A model generated the notes under the pieces. That model saw only the letters and a program-made list of their open reading frames with translations, was not told the origin of the DNA and did not search any database. A program made the position numbers and the translations under genes. This document shows positions 16,577-25,275 of a DNA stretch of 56,794 nucleotides, in pieces. The stretch comes from Pseudomonas sp. RIT409 (GTDB lineage: Bacteria > Pseudomonadota > Gammaproteobacteria > Pseudomonadales > Pseudomonadaceae), in NCBI RefSeq assembly GCF_003052515.2, contig NZ_QARE02000030.1, forward strand, positions 1-56,794, read 5' to 3'. How positions within the stretch are numbered: position 1 is the first letter of the stretch; every line of letters starts with the position of its first letter.

Positions 16577-18445
16577 ATGCGTTTTGTTTTTTCGTCGCTG
16601 CTGGCTGCCACACTGATCCTGCTTTCGGGTTTTCAATCCTTGTCCGCCGCACCACAGCACGCTTTGACCGTCTATGGCGAAGCCCCTCGCTACCCCGCGG
16701 ATTTCAAACATTTCGATTACGTGAACCCCGATGCCCCAAAAGGCGGCAGCATGCGTCGCTCTGCGCAGGAAATCGGTCAGTTCGACCACATCATGCCGTA
16801 CATCGACAAAGGCACGGGTGTATCGCAAGTCAACGGTCTTCTTTATTCACCGCTGGCGGTCAGGTCCCTGGACGAGCCGTACACGGTCTATGGCCTGATT
16901 GCGGAAAAAATGGAACGCGCGCCGGACGGGCTCTCGCTGCGTTTCTATCTGAACCCCAAAGCCACCTTCTCCGACGGAACGGCCATCACCGCCGAGGACG
17001 TGCGCTTCACGTACAACCTGTTGATGACCCAGGGCAGCCTCTCCTATCGCACCGAGTTCGGCGACGTACAGCAGGTCGAGGTCGAATCGCCCACCACGAT
17101 CCGTTTCGTCTTCAAAAGCAGCGAAAGCCGTACCCTGCCCCTCGATCTCGCTTCTCTGCCGGTGTTTCCGGAACATGACTGGAAAGGCCGGGATTTCGCC
17201 AACGGCGGCGGTTTCGATATCCCGGTCGGCAGTGGCCCCTACCGCATCGGTAAGGTCGATCCGGGCCGCAGTATCACGTTCGAGCGCAACCCCGAGTGGT
17301 GGGCCAGGGACCTGCCCGTCAGCCGCGGGATGTATAACTTCGATCATTTCAGCGTCGAGTACTTCGGCGACACGGACGTGGCCCGCCAAGTGTTGCTGGG
17401 CGGCGGGTATGACTACAACCGCGAATATTCAGCCACCGGCTACGCCGTGCGTTATGACAGCCCGGCATTGACCGAGGGTCGGCTGCAACGCGCGCAACTG
17501 GCGCCCGGCGCGGTGCAGAGCTCTCAGGGCTTCGTGTTCAACCTGGATCGGCCGAAATTTCAGGACCGCCGGGTGCGCCAGGCGTTGGCGATGCTCTGGG
17601 ACTTCGAATGGACCAACAAGCAGATGATGCGCAACGGCTACGTGCGCCAGAACAGCTATTTTTCCAACAGCGAACTGGCGGCGACCCAGTTGCCCAGCGA
17701 ATCCGAACTGAAAATCCTGGAACCCTTGCGGGGTCAAGTTCCGCCGGAAGTGTTCACCCAAGTGTTCCATACGCCAAAAACCGATGGCAGCGGCTTCATC
17801 CGTGACAAACAACTTCAGGCGCTGGGGTTGCTGGAAGAAGCCGGTTGGATGCCCAAAGGCGACAAACTGGTCAATGCGGCCGGCGAGCCGCTGAGTTTCA
17901 CCTTCCTCAATGGGCAAAGCGGCTTCGAAAAAATCCTGTTGCCCTACAAGCGCAACCTGGCGCAGATCGGCGTTGGCTTCGAGATCCGACGCATCGACTC
18001 GGCCCAGTACCTGAACCGGGTGATGGCGAGGGACTACGACATGATCGTCACCGGCTACGGCGTGTCGACCTCCCCGGGCATGGAGTTGTACAACAACTTC
18101 GGATCGAAAGTCGCTCGCGACCCCGGCTCCAGCAATTACATGGTGCTGCGCGATCCCGCCATCGACAGCCTGATCGAAGGATTGGCCAAAGCCGACAGCA
18201 AATCGGCCATGATCGATTACGCCCACGCGCTGGATCGCACCCTGCAATGGGGGTTTTACTGGATCCCCAATTATTACCCGCCCGGCTCGTCCACCGTCTG
18301 GTGGAATCGCTTCGGCATTCCCCGCACGCAGGCTGCCAACAGTGAGGCGATCGATACCTGGTGGGAGCTGAGCCCTCAGGCGCTGACCACCGATCAGTTC
18401 GCGCGTCAGCGAGGCGCCTCGGCCCTGCCTTGGGAGATCAAGTGA
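16577..18445 (+). CDS. yejA: Peptide ABC transporter substrate-binding protein (YejA/NppA type)
   Basis: A 622-residue periplasmic binding protein of the peptide/nickel class. The signal peptide is MRFVFSSLLAATLILLSGFQ with cleavage likely after LSAAP or nearby; mature segments YGEAPRYPADFKHFDYVNPD and FSDGTAITAEDVRFTYNLLM are typical of YejA. The YejABEF/Npp importer takes up oligopeptides and peptide-nucleoside antibiotics such as microcin C. I chose the ATG at 16577 (AGGA 8 bases upstream) because it places the signal peptide at the N-terminus; a start at 16502 would add 25 residues before it. The stop overlaps the yejB ATG by one base. Confidence 0.92.
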   Translation: MRFVFSSLLAATLILLSGFQSLSAAPQHALTVYGEAPRYPADFKHFDYVNPDAPKGGSMRRSAQEIGQFDHIMPYIDKGTGVSQVNGLLYSPLAVRSLDEPYTVYGLIAEKMERAPDGLSLRFYLNPKATFSDGTAITAEDVRFTYNLLMTQGSLSYRTEFGDVQQVEVESPTTIRFVFKSSESRTLPLDLASLPVFPEHDWKGRDFANGGGFDIPVGSGPYRIGKVDPGRSITFERNPEWWARDLPVSRGMYNFDHFSVEYFGDTDVARQVLLGGGYDYNREYSATGYAVRYDSPALTEGRLQRAQLAPGAVQSSQGFVFNLDRPKFQDRRVRQALAMLWDFEWTNKQMMRNGYVRQNSYFSNSELAATQLPSESELKILEPLRGQVPPEVFTQVFHTPKTDGSGFIRDKQLQALGLLEEAGWMPKGDKLVNAAGEPLSFTFLNGQSGFEKILLPYKRNLAQIGVGFEIRRIDSAQYLNRVMARDYDMIVTGYGVSTSPGMELYNNFGSKVARDPGSSNYMVLRDPAIDSLIEGLAKADSKSAMIDYAHALDRTLQWGFYWIPNYYPPGSSTVWWNRFGIPRTQAANSEAIDTWWELSPQALTTDQFARQRGASALPWEIK

Positions 18446-19509
18446 TGCTCGGCTACTTGATGCGGCGTCTGCTGCTGATCATCCCGACGCTGTTCGCCAT
18501 CCTGCTGGTGAACTTTTTCATCGTCCAGGCGGCCCCTGGAGGGCCCGTGGAGCAGGCCATCGCAAAATTGCAGGGCGTGGCGGGCGGCACCATCGGTGCC
18601 GGTCATACGGAAACCATGAACACCGGCCAGTCCCGCGCCAGCCGTGGCCTGGATCCGAAGCTGATCAAGGAGATCGAGCATCAGTACGGCTTCGATAAAC
18701 CCTTGCACGAGCGTCTGTGGCTGATGTTGAGCCACTACGCACGGCTGGATTTCGGCAACAGTTTCTTCCGCGGGGCCAAGGTGACTGACCTGATCCTGCA
18801 AAAGATGCCCGTTTCGATCTCGTTGGGCCTATGGGCGACGCTGATCACCTACCTGGTGTCGATTCCGCTGGGTATCCGCAAGGCTGTCAAGCACGGCAGC
18901 CATTTCGACATCTGGAGCAGCACCGCCATCGTCATCGGGTATGCGATGCCGGCTTTCCTGTTCGCCATGCTGCTGGTGGTGCTGTTCGCCGGGGGCACTT
19001 CGCTCAGTTGGTTCCCGGTTCGCGGCCTGGTGTCGGAAAACTTCGACCAGATGAGCCCGCTGGGCAAGGTCGCCGATTACTTCTGGCACTTGGTCCTGCC
19101 GGTGGCGTCGCTGGTGATCGGCGGGTTCGCGACGCTGACCATTCTCACCAAGAACTCCTTCCTCAATGAGGTGACGAGACAATACGTGGTGACCGCGCGA
19201 GCCAAGGGCCTGAGTGAACGCCGCGTGCTCTACGGTCATGTGTTCCGCAACGCCATGCTGTTGGTGGTGGCAGGCATACCTCAGGCGTTCATCAGCGTGT
19301 TCTTCGCCGGGTCGTTGCTGATCGAAGTGATCTTCTCCCTCGACGGGCTGGGGCGCATGAGTTACGAAGCGGCGGTGTCCCGGGATTACCCCGTGGTGTT
19401 CGGCTCGCTGTTCATCTTTACCCTGTTCGGCCTGCTGATCAAACTGGTCGGTGACATCTGCTACACCCTGGTCGACCCCCGCATCGACTTCAGCGCGAGG
19501 AATGCGTGA
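18445..19509 (+). CDS. yejB: Peptide ABC transporter permease (YejB/NppB type)
   Basis: A 354-residue inner membrane permease with about six membrane segments and the permease signature around RAKGLSERRVLYGHVFRNAML, which contacts the ATPase. MLGYLMRRLLLIIPTLFAILLV is the usual start of YejB. The region after the first segment (about residues 45-75) is an extended periplasmic loop. The start codon overlaps the yejA stop (TGATG) and the stop overlaps yejE in the same way, so the four genes are translationally coupled. Confidence 0.94.
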   Translation: MLGYLMRRLLLIIPTLFAILLVNFFIVQAAPGGPVEQAIAKLQGVAGGTIGAGHTETMNTGQSRASRGLDPKLIKEIEHQYGFDKPLHERLWLMLSHYARLDFGNSFFRGAKVTDLILQKMPVSISLGLWATLITYLVSIPLGIRKAVKHGSHFDIWSSTAIVIGYAMPAFLFAMLLVVLFAGGTSLSWFPVRGLVSENFDQMSPLGKVADYFWHLVLPVASLVIGGFATLTILTKNSFLNEVTRQYVVTARAKGLSERRVLYGHVFRNAMLLVVAGIPQAFISVFFAGSLLIEVIFSLDGLGRMSYEAAVSRDYPVVFGSLFIFTLFGLLIKLVGDICYTLVDPRIDFSARNA

Positions 19510-20531
19510 TGCGCAGACTGTCTCCGGTGGCTCGCCGACGCTTCGAGCGTTTCCGCAACAATCGCCGTGGTTGGTGGTCGCTGTGGCTGTTTTGTGGCCT
19601 GTTCGTCATCAGCCTGTGCGGGGAGCTGATCGCCAACGACAAACCGCTGGTGCTCAGTTACCAACACCAACTCTACTTTCCTGCCTTCAAACGCTACACC
19701 GAGCAAGCCTTCGGCGGGCAATTGCCTTTCCAGCCGGACTACCGCAGCGATTACGTGCGCCAACTGATCAGCAAGGGCGACGGCTGGATGCTGTTCCCGC
19801 CCATTCCATTCAGTGAAGACACGCCCAATTACGATTTGAACAAGCCGGCCCCCAGCCCACCGTCCGACATCAACTGGCTCGGTACCGATGACCAGGCGCG
19901 CGACGTGTTGGCACGGGTGATCTATGGCGCCCGTGTCTCGATCCTCTTCGCCCTCGCCCTGACCGCGATCAGCGCGCTGATCGGCATCGCGGCTGGCGCG
20001 CTGCAGGGCTATTACGGCGGCTGGGTGGACTTGCTCGGGCAGCGCCTGCTGGAAGTCTGGTCCGGGCTGCCGGTGTTGTACCTGCTGATCATCCTGTCCG
20101 GCTTCGTCGAGCCCAACTTCTGGTGGCTGCTGGGCATCATGGCGCTGTTTTCGTGGCTGGCGCTGGTGGACGTGGTGCGTGCCGAATTCCTTCGGGGCCG
20201 CAATCTGGAATACGTCAAGGCCGCGCGGGCGCTGGGCCTGGATGACCGCAAAGTGATCCTGCGGCACATCCTGCCCAACGCCATGAACGCCACATTGAGC
20301 TACCTCCCCTTCATTCTGACCGGGGCCATTTCGACACTCACGGCGCTGGATTTTCTCGGGTTCGGCATGCCGGCGGGAAGCGCGTCGCTGGGGGAGCTGA
20401 TCAGTCAAGGCAAGCAGAACCTGCAGGCCCCGTGGTTGGGTTTCACGGCGTTCTTCACCCTGGCGTTGATTCTTTCGTTGCTGGTGTTCATTGGCGAGGC
20501 GTTGCGTGACGCCTTCGATCCGAGGTCCTGA
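19509..20531 (+). CDS. yejE: Peptide ABC transporter permease (YejE/NppC type)
   Basis: A 340-residue permease partner of YejB. The N-terminus RRLSPVARRRFERFRNNRRG precedes the first membrane segment, and GTDDQARDVLARVIYGARVS followed by AARALGLDDRKVILRHILPNAM are conserved in YejE/DppC proteins. The ATG overlaps the yejB stop by one base. The stop is a single base before the yejF ATG. Confidence 0.94.
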   Translation: MRRLSPVARRRFERFRNNRRGWWSLWLFCGLFVISLCGELIANDKPLVLSYQHQLYFPAFKRYTEQAFGGQLPFQPDYRSDYVRQLISKGDGWMLFPPIPFSEDTPNYDLNKPAPSPPSDINWLGTDDQARDVLARVIYGARVSILFALALTAISALIGIAAGALQGYYGGWVDLLGQRLLEVWSGLPVLYLLIILSGFVEPNFWWLLGIMALFSWLALVDVVRAEFLRGRNLEYVKAARALGLDDRKVILRHILPNAMNATLSYLPFILTGAISTLTALDFLGFGMPAGSASLGELISQGKQNLQAPWLGFTAFFTLALILSLLVFIGEALRDAFDPRS

Positions 20532-20532
20532 C

Positions 20533-22116
20533 ATGACTGAAAACCTGATTGAAATCCGTGATCTGTCGGTCTCGTTCAACGGCAATACGGTCGTCAAACA
20601 CCTGAGCCTGGACATCCCCGCCGGGCAGTGCCTCGCGTTGGTCGGCGAATCGGGCTCGGGTAAATCGGTCACTGCCCATTCGATCCTGCAACTGCTGCCC
20701 CAGACCGGGACGGTCAGCACAGGCAGCATTCGTTACCGCGGGCAGGAATTGCTGGGAGCCGACGGCAAGTTGCTGCGCCAGATCCGGGGCAACCAGATCG
20801 GCATGATCTTTCAGGAGCCGATGACCTCGCTCAACCCCTTGCATACGGTGGCAAAGCAGATCGGTGAAACCCTGCTGCTGCACAAAGGGCTGAGCGGCAA
20901 GGCAGCGCAGGCACGCATTCTCGAACTGCTGGAGATGGTCGGTATTCAGCACCCGGCAAAGCGTTTGAAAGCCTACCCCCACGAATTGTCGGGCGGGCAG
21001 CGCCAGAGGGTGATGATCGCCATGGCCCTGGCCTGCGAGCCCGAATTGTTGATCGCCGACGAGCCCACCACCGCGCTGGACGTCACGGTCCAGCGCAAAA
21101 TCCTTCTGCTGCTCAAGGCCCTGCAGCAACGCCTGAACATGTCCCTGTTGCTGATCAGTCACGATCTCAATCTGGTGCATAGCATCGCCCAGAAAGTCTG
21201 TGTGATGCGCGCGGGAGAAATCGTCGAGCAGTCGAACTGCCAGAGCCTGTTCAAAAACCCGCAGCATCCTTATAGCCGTCTGCTGCTGGACGCTGAACCG
21301 GCAGGCGAACCCTTGCCACGCGACACGCGGGAAAAGGTCCTTGAAGTGGACAACCTGCGGGTCTGGTTTTCCCTGGGCAGCGGCATTTTCAATCGCCATG
21401 TCGAATACCTCAAGGCGGTGGACGACATCAGCCTGAGCATCGAGCGGGGCAAGACCCTCGGTATCGTCGGCGAATCGGGCTCTGGAAAATCGACACTTGG
21501 TCAGGCCATCCTGCGCTTGCTGGAATCCCGTGGCAGTATTCGGTTCAAGGGTCATGCACTGGACCACCTCAATCCCAAGCAAATGCGCCCGTGGCGCAAG
21601 CAGATGCAGGTGGTGTTTCAGGACCCTTATGGCAGTCTCAGCCCGCGCATGTCGGTGGCGCAGATCATCAGCGAGGGACTGGAGGTGCACAGTGAACTGG
21701 ACAAGGTGTGTTGTGAGGCCGAAGTCGTTCGCGTGCTGGAGGAAGTCGGGATCGACCCCCTGAGTCGGCACCGCTATCCCCATGAATTTTCCGGCGGGCA
21801 GCGGCAACGCATCGCCATCGCCCGTGCCCTTGTGCTCAAACCTGCCTTGATTCTGCTCGACGAACCCACGTCTGCGCTGGACCGCACCGTGCAGAAACAG
21901 GTCGTGGCCTTGTTGCGCCAGTTGCAGGAAAAACACGGCCTGACGTACCTGTTCATCAGCCACGATCTGGCCGTGGTCAGGGCGTTGGCCCATGACCTGA
22001 TCGTGGTCAAGGATGGCAAGGTGGTCGAGCGGGGCGCCAGCCATGACGTGTTCGACGCACCCCAGCACCCCTACACGCGGGAGTTGCTGGCGGCGGCACA
22101 CCCAGGCTTCAACTGA
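20533..22116 (+). CDS. yejF: Peptide ABC transporter, duplicated ATPase (YejF/NppD type)
   Basis: A 527-residue protein with two complete ATP-binding modules: Walker A GESGSGKSV and GESGSGKST, signatures LSGGQRQRVMIAMAL and FSGGQRQRIAIARAL, and Walker B LLIADEPTTALD and LILLDEPTSALD. The fusion of both ATPases in one chain is typical of YejF. The ATG at 20533 is one base beyond the yejE stop. It powers uptake through YejB/YejE. Confidence 0.95.
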   Translation: MTENLIEIRDLSVSFNGNTVVKHLSLDIPAGQCLALVGESGSGKSVTAHSILQLLPQTGTVSTGSIRYRGQELLGADGKLLRQIRGNQIGMIFQEPMTSLNPLHTVAKQIGETLLLHKGLSGKAAQARILELLEMVGIQHPAKRLKAYPHELSGGQRQRVMIAMALACEPELLIADEPTTALDVTVQRKILLLLKALQQRLNMSLLLISHDLNLVHSIAQKVCVMRAGEIVEQSNCQSLFKNPQHPYSRLLLDAEPAGEPLPRDTREKVLEVDNLRVWFSLGSGIFNRHVEYLKAVDDISLSIERGKTLGIVGESGSGKSTLGQAILRLLESRGSIRFKGHALDHLNPKQMRPWRKQMQVVFQDPYGSLSPRMSVAQIISEGLEVHSELDKVCCEAEVVRVLEEVGIDPLSRHRYPHEFSGGQRQRIAIARALVLKPALILLDEPTSALDRTVQKQVVALLRQLQEKHGLTYLFISHDLAVVRALAHDLIVVKDGKVVERGASHDVFDAPQHPYTRELLAAAHPGFN

Positions 22117-22177
22117 GAGCAGCACCTAACAGCAGTCTGTGCGGCCAGATGCCGAGATGGAGACATCGGAACAGTGC

Positions 22178-23596
22178 ATGAAAGACAGTGACAGCCTGAA
22201 GGACTACCGCCGCGTGCGTCGACTGGCGATCCGTTCGCTGTTCGAAATCATCGAGCAGTCCAGCGAAGGCACGGTCATCGTCGACAAAGAGGCGCGGATT
22301 GTCTGGATCAACGAACGCTACGCCAGGCGCTTCGGCCTCGAGGACGCCAGCCGTGCGGTGGGCCAGCCATGTGAAAAAGTGATTCCCGGCAGCTTGCTGC
22401 GGCAGGTGGCCACCAATGGGCAGCCGATTCTGCTGGACATGATGGACACCGCCAAGGACCCGCTGGTGGTCATGCGCCTGCCGATCCACGACGACGTTGG
22501 CGGGGTGATCGGCGCCATTGGTTTTGCCCTGTTCGATGAATTGCACGCGTTGTCGCCGCTGCTCAAACGCTACCTGAGCATGCAGCAGGAACTGGCCTCC
22601 ACTCGCTCGTTGCTGCGGGCCCGTCAAGCCAAGTACAGCTTTGCGCACTTCATCGGCACCAGCGCCGCGAGCCTGGAGGTCAAGCGTCGCGCCCGCCGCA
22701 GTGCCAGTGCCGAATCGCCCGTCCTGCTGCTGGGGGAAACCGGTACGGGCAAGGAATTGCTCGCCCATGCCATTCACAACACCTCCCCCCGCGCCCACAA
22801 GCCCTTCGTCAGCGTCAACAGTGCCGCCATTCCGGAGACCCTGCTCGAAGCCGAGTTCTTCGGAACCGCGCCTGGCGCGTTCACCGGGGCCGACCGACGG
22901 GGCCGGCAGGGCAAGCTTTTTCTGGCCGAAGGCGGAACCCTGTTCCTCGATGAAATCGGCGACATGCCGTTGCCACTGCAGAGCAAACTGCTGAGGGTCC
23001 TGCAGGAGAAGGAATACGAACCTGTCGGCTCCAACGAAATGATTAAAAGCGATGTGCGATTGATCGCCGCGACCTCCACGGACCTTCAAGCGGCAATCAA
23101 GCGCGGCGAGTTTCGCGCCGATCTGTACTACCGCCTCAATGTCCTGCCCATCGAAGTCCCGCCGCTGCGCGAACGGCTGGACGATTTGCCGGCCCTGACC
23201 GAAGTGATCCTGGAAGAGCTGCGCAGCCAACACGAACTCACGCAGGAGGCGTTGGATACCCTTGCTCAACACTGTTGGCCAGGGAACATTCGAGAGCTGC
23301 GCAACGTGCTGGAGCGAGCCGCCTTGCTCAGTGAACACTCGCACCTGACGGTCGCAGACATACGCGCTGCGATTGGTACCCTCATTCCGCCTCAGCCCTC
23401 CATGCCAACGGCTCATGTGGCTGCCGTGCCGAACGAAACGTACAGTGAAGCCCGCGAGCGGTTCGACCGTGAGTTGATTCAGGCCAAGCTGGCCGAATGC
23501 CAAGGCAACGTGGTACTCGCAGCCCGCCAGCTCGGGCTGGGCCGCTCTACCCTCTACAAGAAAATGTCAGCCCTGGGAATCGCCGAATCTCATTAG
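22178..23596 (+). CDS. hbcR: Sigma-54 activator with PAS domain (HbcR-like)
   Basis: A 472-residue bacterial enhancer-binding protein. A PAS-like sensor (about residues 20-130; EGTVIVDKEARIVWINERYA) precedes the AAA+ domain with Walker A LLLGETGTGKELL, the sigma-54 contact loop APGAFTGADRRG and Walker B GGTLFLDEIGD. The C-terminal Fis-type helix-turn-helix is NVVLAARQLGLGRSTLYKKM. The genes downstream, a GntP-family transporter and 3-hydroxybutyrate dehydrogenase, match the hbcR locus recalled from P. aeruginosa (PA2005-PA2003). Start choice is uncertain: an ATG at 22157 is also in frame; 22178 has GGA at better spacing. It probably activates the sigma-54 promoter at 23802. Confidence 0.88.
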   Translation: MKDSDSLKDYRRVRRLAIRSLFEIIEQSSEGTVIVDKEARIVWINERYARRFGLEDASRAVGQPCEKVIPGSLLRQVATNGQPILLDMMDTAKDPLVVMRLPIHDDVGGVIGAIGFALFDELHALSPLLKRYLSMQQELASTRSLLRARQAKYSFAHFIGTSAASLEVKRRARRSASAESPVLLLGETGTGKELLAHAIHNTSPRAHKPFVSVNSAAIPETLLEAEFFGTAPGAFTGADRRGRQGKLFLAEGGTLFLDEIGDMPLPLQSKLLRVLQEKEYEPVGSNEMIKSDVRLIAATSTDLQAAIKRGEFRADLYYRLNVLPIEVPPLRERLDDLPALTEVILEELRSQHELTQEALDTLAQHCWPGNIRELRNVLERAALLSEHSHLTVADIRAAIGTLIPPQPSMPTAHVAAVPNETYSEARERFDRELIQAKLAECQGNVVLAARQLGLGRSTLYKKMSALGIAESH

Positions 23597-23607
23597 TGGG
23601 ATGACCT

Positions 23608-23623
23608 GTCTCCTTTTGTAGAC
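23608..23623. promoter_or_regulatory. Candidate HbcR enhancer site 1
   Basis: GTCTC-N6-TAGAC, within a longer repeat CTGTCT-N8-AGACAG, lies 12 bp after the hbcR stop and about 195 bp before the -24 element. It has the same 16-bp layout as the site at 23722. Confidence 0.55.
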
Positions 23624-23721
23624 AGCGCGATGACTTGCCCCTTTATGCCCGGCCCTTCGGCCTTTTCAAGCCCCTCCACCTGCTACCAAGGTCACCCAAT
23701 CCCGCCGCGTGCCGGGGCAGC

Positions 23722-23737
23722 GTCTCAAAATCGAGAC
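23722..23737. promoter_or_regulatory. Candidate HbcR enhancer site 2
   Basis: GTCTC-N6-GAGAC is a perfect 5-bp inverted repeat 114 bp downstream of site 1 and about 80 bp upstream of the -24 element, which is the usual distance for sigma-54 enhancers. Confidence 0.6.
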
Positions 23738-23801
23738 AAAGCCCTTCGGTATTTTTCCCGGCTAATCAGATTTTCCCTTACAAATCAGTGTGTTGGCCTG
23801 A

Positions 23802-23817
23802 TGGCACAGAAATAGCT
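23802..23817 (+). promoter_or_regulatory. Sigma-54 promoter of the gntP-bdhA operon
   Basis: TGGCACAGAAATAGCT matches the consensus TGGCACR-N4-TTGCW with a single mismatch; GG (23803-23804) and GC (23815-23816) are separated by exactly 10 bases. The start point would be near 23828, giving a leader of about 46 bases before the ATG at 23874. Confidence 0.85.
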
Positions 23818-23849
23818 ATGACGCACTCACGCGGCTCGACCGCATCCAT

Positions 23850-23862
23850 AACAAAAACAACA
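23850..23862 (+). promoter_or_regulatory. CA motif (Hfq/Crc site) touching the gntP ribosome binding site
   Basis: AACAAAAACAACA runs directly into the Shine-Dalgarno AGGAGA (23862-23867). AAnAAnAA tracts at this position are the classical target for translational repression by Hfq with Crc. Confidence 0.65.
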
Positions 23863-23873
23863 GGAGACACTCG

Positions 23874-25265
23874 ATGAGTGTGATCATCGCCCTGGCAGCC
23901 CTCGCGCTGCTGATGCTGGCTGCCTACCGGGGTTACAGCGTCATCCTCTTTGCCCCGCTTGCTGCGCTTGGCGCCGTGCTGCTCACGGATCCTTCCGCTG
24001 TAGCCCCAGCCTTCACCGGCGTGTTCATGGACAAGATGGTGGGCTTCGTCAAACTGTACTTCCCGGTGTTTCTGCTGGGCGCTGTGTTCGGCAAGCTGAT
24101 TGAGCTCTCAGGGTTTTCCCGGTCCATTGTTGCCGCTGCGATCAAGGTGCTCGGAACCCGCCAGGCCATGCTGGTCATCGTATTGGTGTGCGCCCTGCTG
24201 ACCTACGGCGGAGTTTCGTTATTTGTCGTGGTGTTCGCCGTTTACCCGTTCGCGGCGGAGATGTTCCGCCAGAGCGATATCCCGAAACGACTGATACCGG
24301 CCACGATCGCGCTGGGCGCGTTTTCCTTCACCATGGACGCGGTGCCGGGCACGCCACAGATTCAGAACATCATTCCCTCCACTTTTTTCAACACCACCGC
24401 GTGGGCCGCGCCTTGGCTGGGGCTCATCGGCACGGCGTTCGTGTTCTGCGCAGGCATGCTGTTTCTCCAACGCCAGCGCAACAAGGCCCAGCGCGCTGGA
24501 GAAGGCTATGGCACCGAATTGCGTAACGAGCCTGACACCCCTGAAGATATTCGCTTGCCCAACCCTTGGATCGCGCTGGCGCCTCTGTTGCTGGTGGGCG
24601 TGATGAATCTGCTGTTCACCCAGTGGATTCCGCAGTGGTACGGCAAGACCCATGCGCTGGCACTGCCGGGAATGGCGACGCCAGTCACCACCGACATCGC
24701 CAAGATCACAGCCATCTGGGCGGTAGAGGCGGCGTTGCTGGTGGGCATCGTCTTCGTGCTGATATTTGCTTTCAGCGCGGTGAAGTCGAAACTCGCCGAA
24801 GGCAGCAAGGGTGCCGTCAGCGGCGCGCTGCTGGCGGCCATGAACACCGCCTCCGAATACGGCTTCGGTGCCGTCATTGCATCGCTGCCAGGCTTTCTGG
24901 TGCTGGCGGACTGGCTGAAATCCATCCCCAACCCGCTGGTCAACGAAGCGATCACCGTCACCCTGCTGGCGGGCATCACGGGCTCGGCCTCCGGTGGGAT
25001 GAGTATCGCCCTGGCGGCCATGTCCGACAGCTTCATCGCCGCCGCCCACGCCGCCAATATTCCACTGGACGTGCTGCATCGAGTGGCCGCCATGGCCAGC
25101 GGCGGCATGGACACCCTGCCTCACAACGGTGCGGTAATCACCCTGCTCGCGGTCACCGGCCTGACCCACCGCGAGGCGTACAAAGACATTTTCGGCATCA
25201 CGATCATCAAGACCCTGGCGGTCTTCGTGGTGATTGCGACGTTCTACGCAACTGGCATCGTATGA
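23874..25265 (+). CDS. GntP-family transporter, probably for 3-hydroxybutyrate
   Basis: A 463-residue polytopic inner membrane protein with about 12 hydrophobic segments and GntP-family features (MDAVPGTPQIQNIIPSTFF, GSASGGMSIALAAMS, MASGGMDTLPHNGAVITLL). It sits between the HbcR-like activator and 3-hydroxybutyrate dehydrogenase, in the position of PA2004, so uptake of 3-hydroxybutyrate is the natural inference. Its stop is 10 bp before bdhA. It is driven by the sigma-54 promoter at 23802 and likely silenced post-transcriptionally by Hfq/Crc through the motif on its ribosome binding site. Confidence 0.9.
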   Translation: MSVIIALAALALLMLAAYRGYSVILFAPLAALGAVLLTDPSAVAPAFTGVFMDKMVGFVKLYFPVFLLGAVFGKLIELSGFSRSIVAAAIKVLGTRQAMLVIVLVCALLTYGGVSLFVVVFAVYPFAAEMFRQSDIPKRLIPATIALGAFSFTMDAVPGTPQIQNIIPSTFFNTTAWAAPWLGLIGTAFVFCAGMLFLQRQRNKAQRAGEGYGTELRNEPDTPEDIRLPNPWIALAPLLLVGVMNLLFTQWIPQWYGKTHALALPGMATPVTTDIAKITAIWAVEAALLVGIVFVLIFAFSAVKSKLAEGSKGAVSGALLAAMNTASEYGFGAVIASLPGFLVLADWLKSIPNPLVNEAITVTLLAGITGSASGGMSIALAAMSDSFIAAAHAANIPLDVLHRVAAMASGGMDTLPHNGAVITLLAVTGLTHREAYKDIFGITIIKTLAVFVVIATFYATGIV

Positions 25266-25275
25266 GGAATCGAAC

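Noticed and set aside
20488..22125. A 545-codon open frame antisense to yejF
   Set aside because: Mirror of the duplicated ATPase on the other strand, low-complexity translation and no ribosome site.
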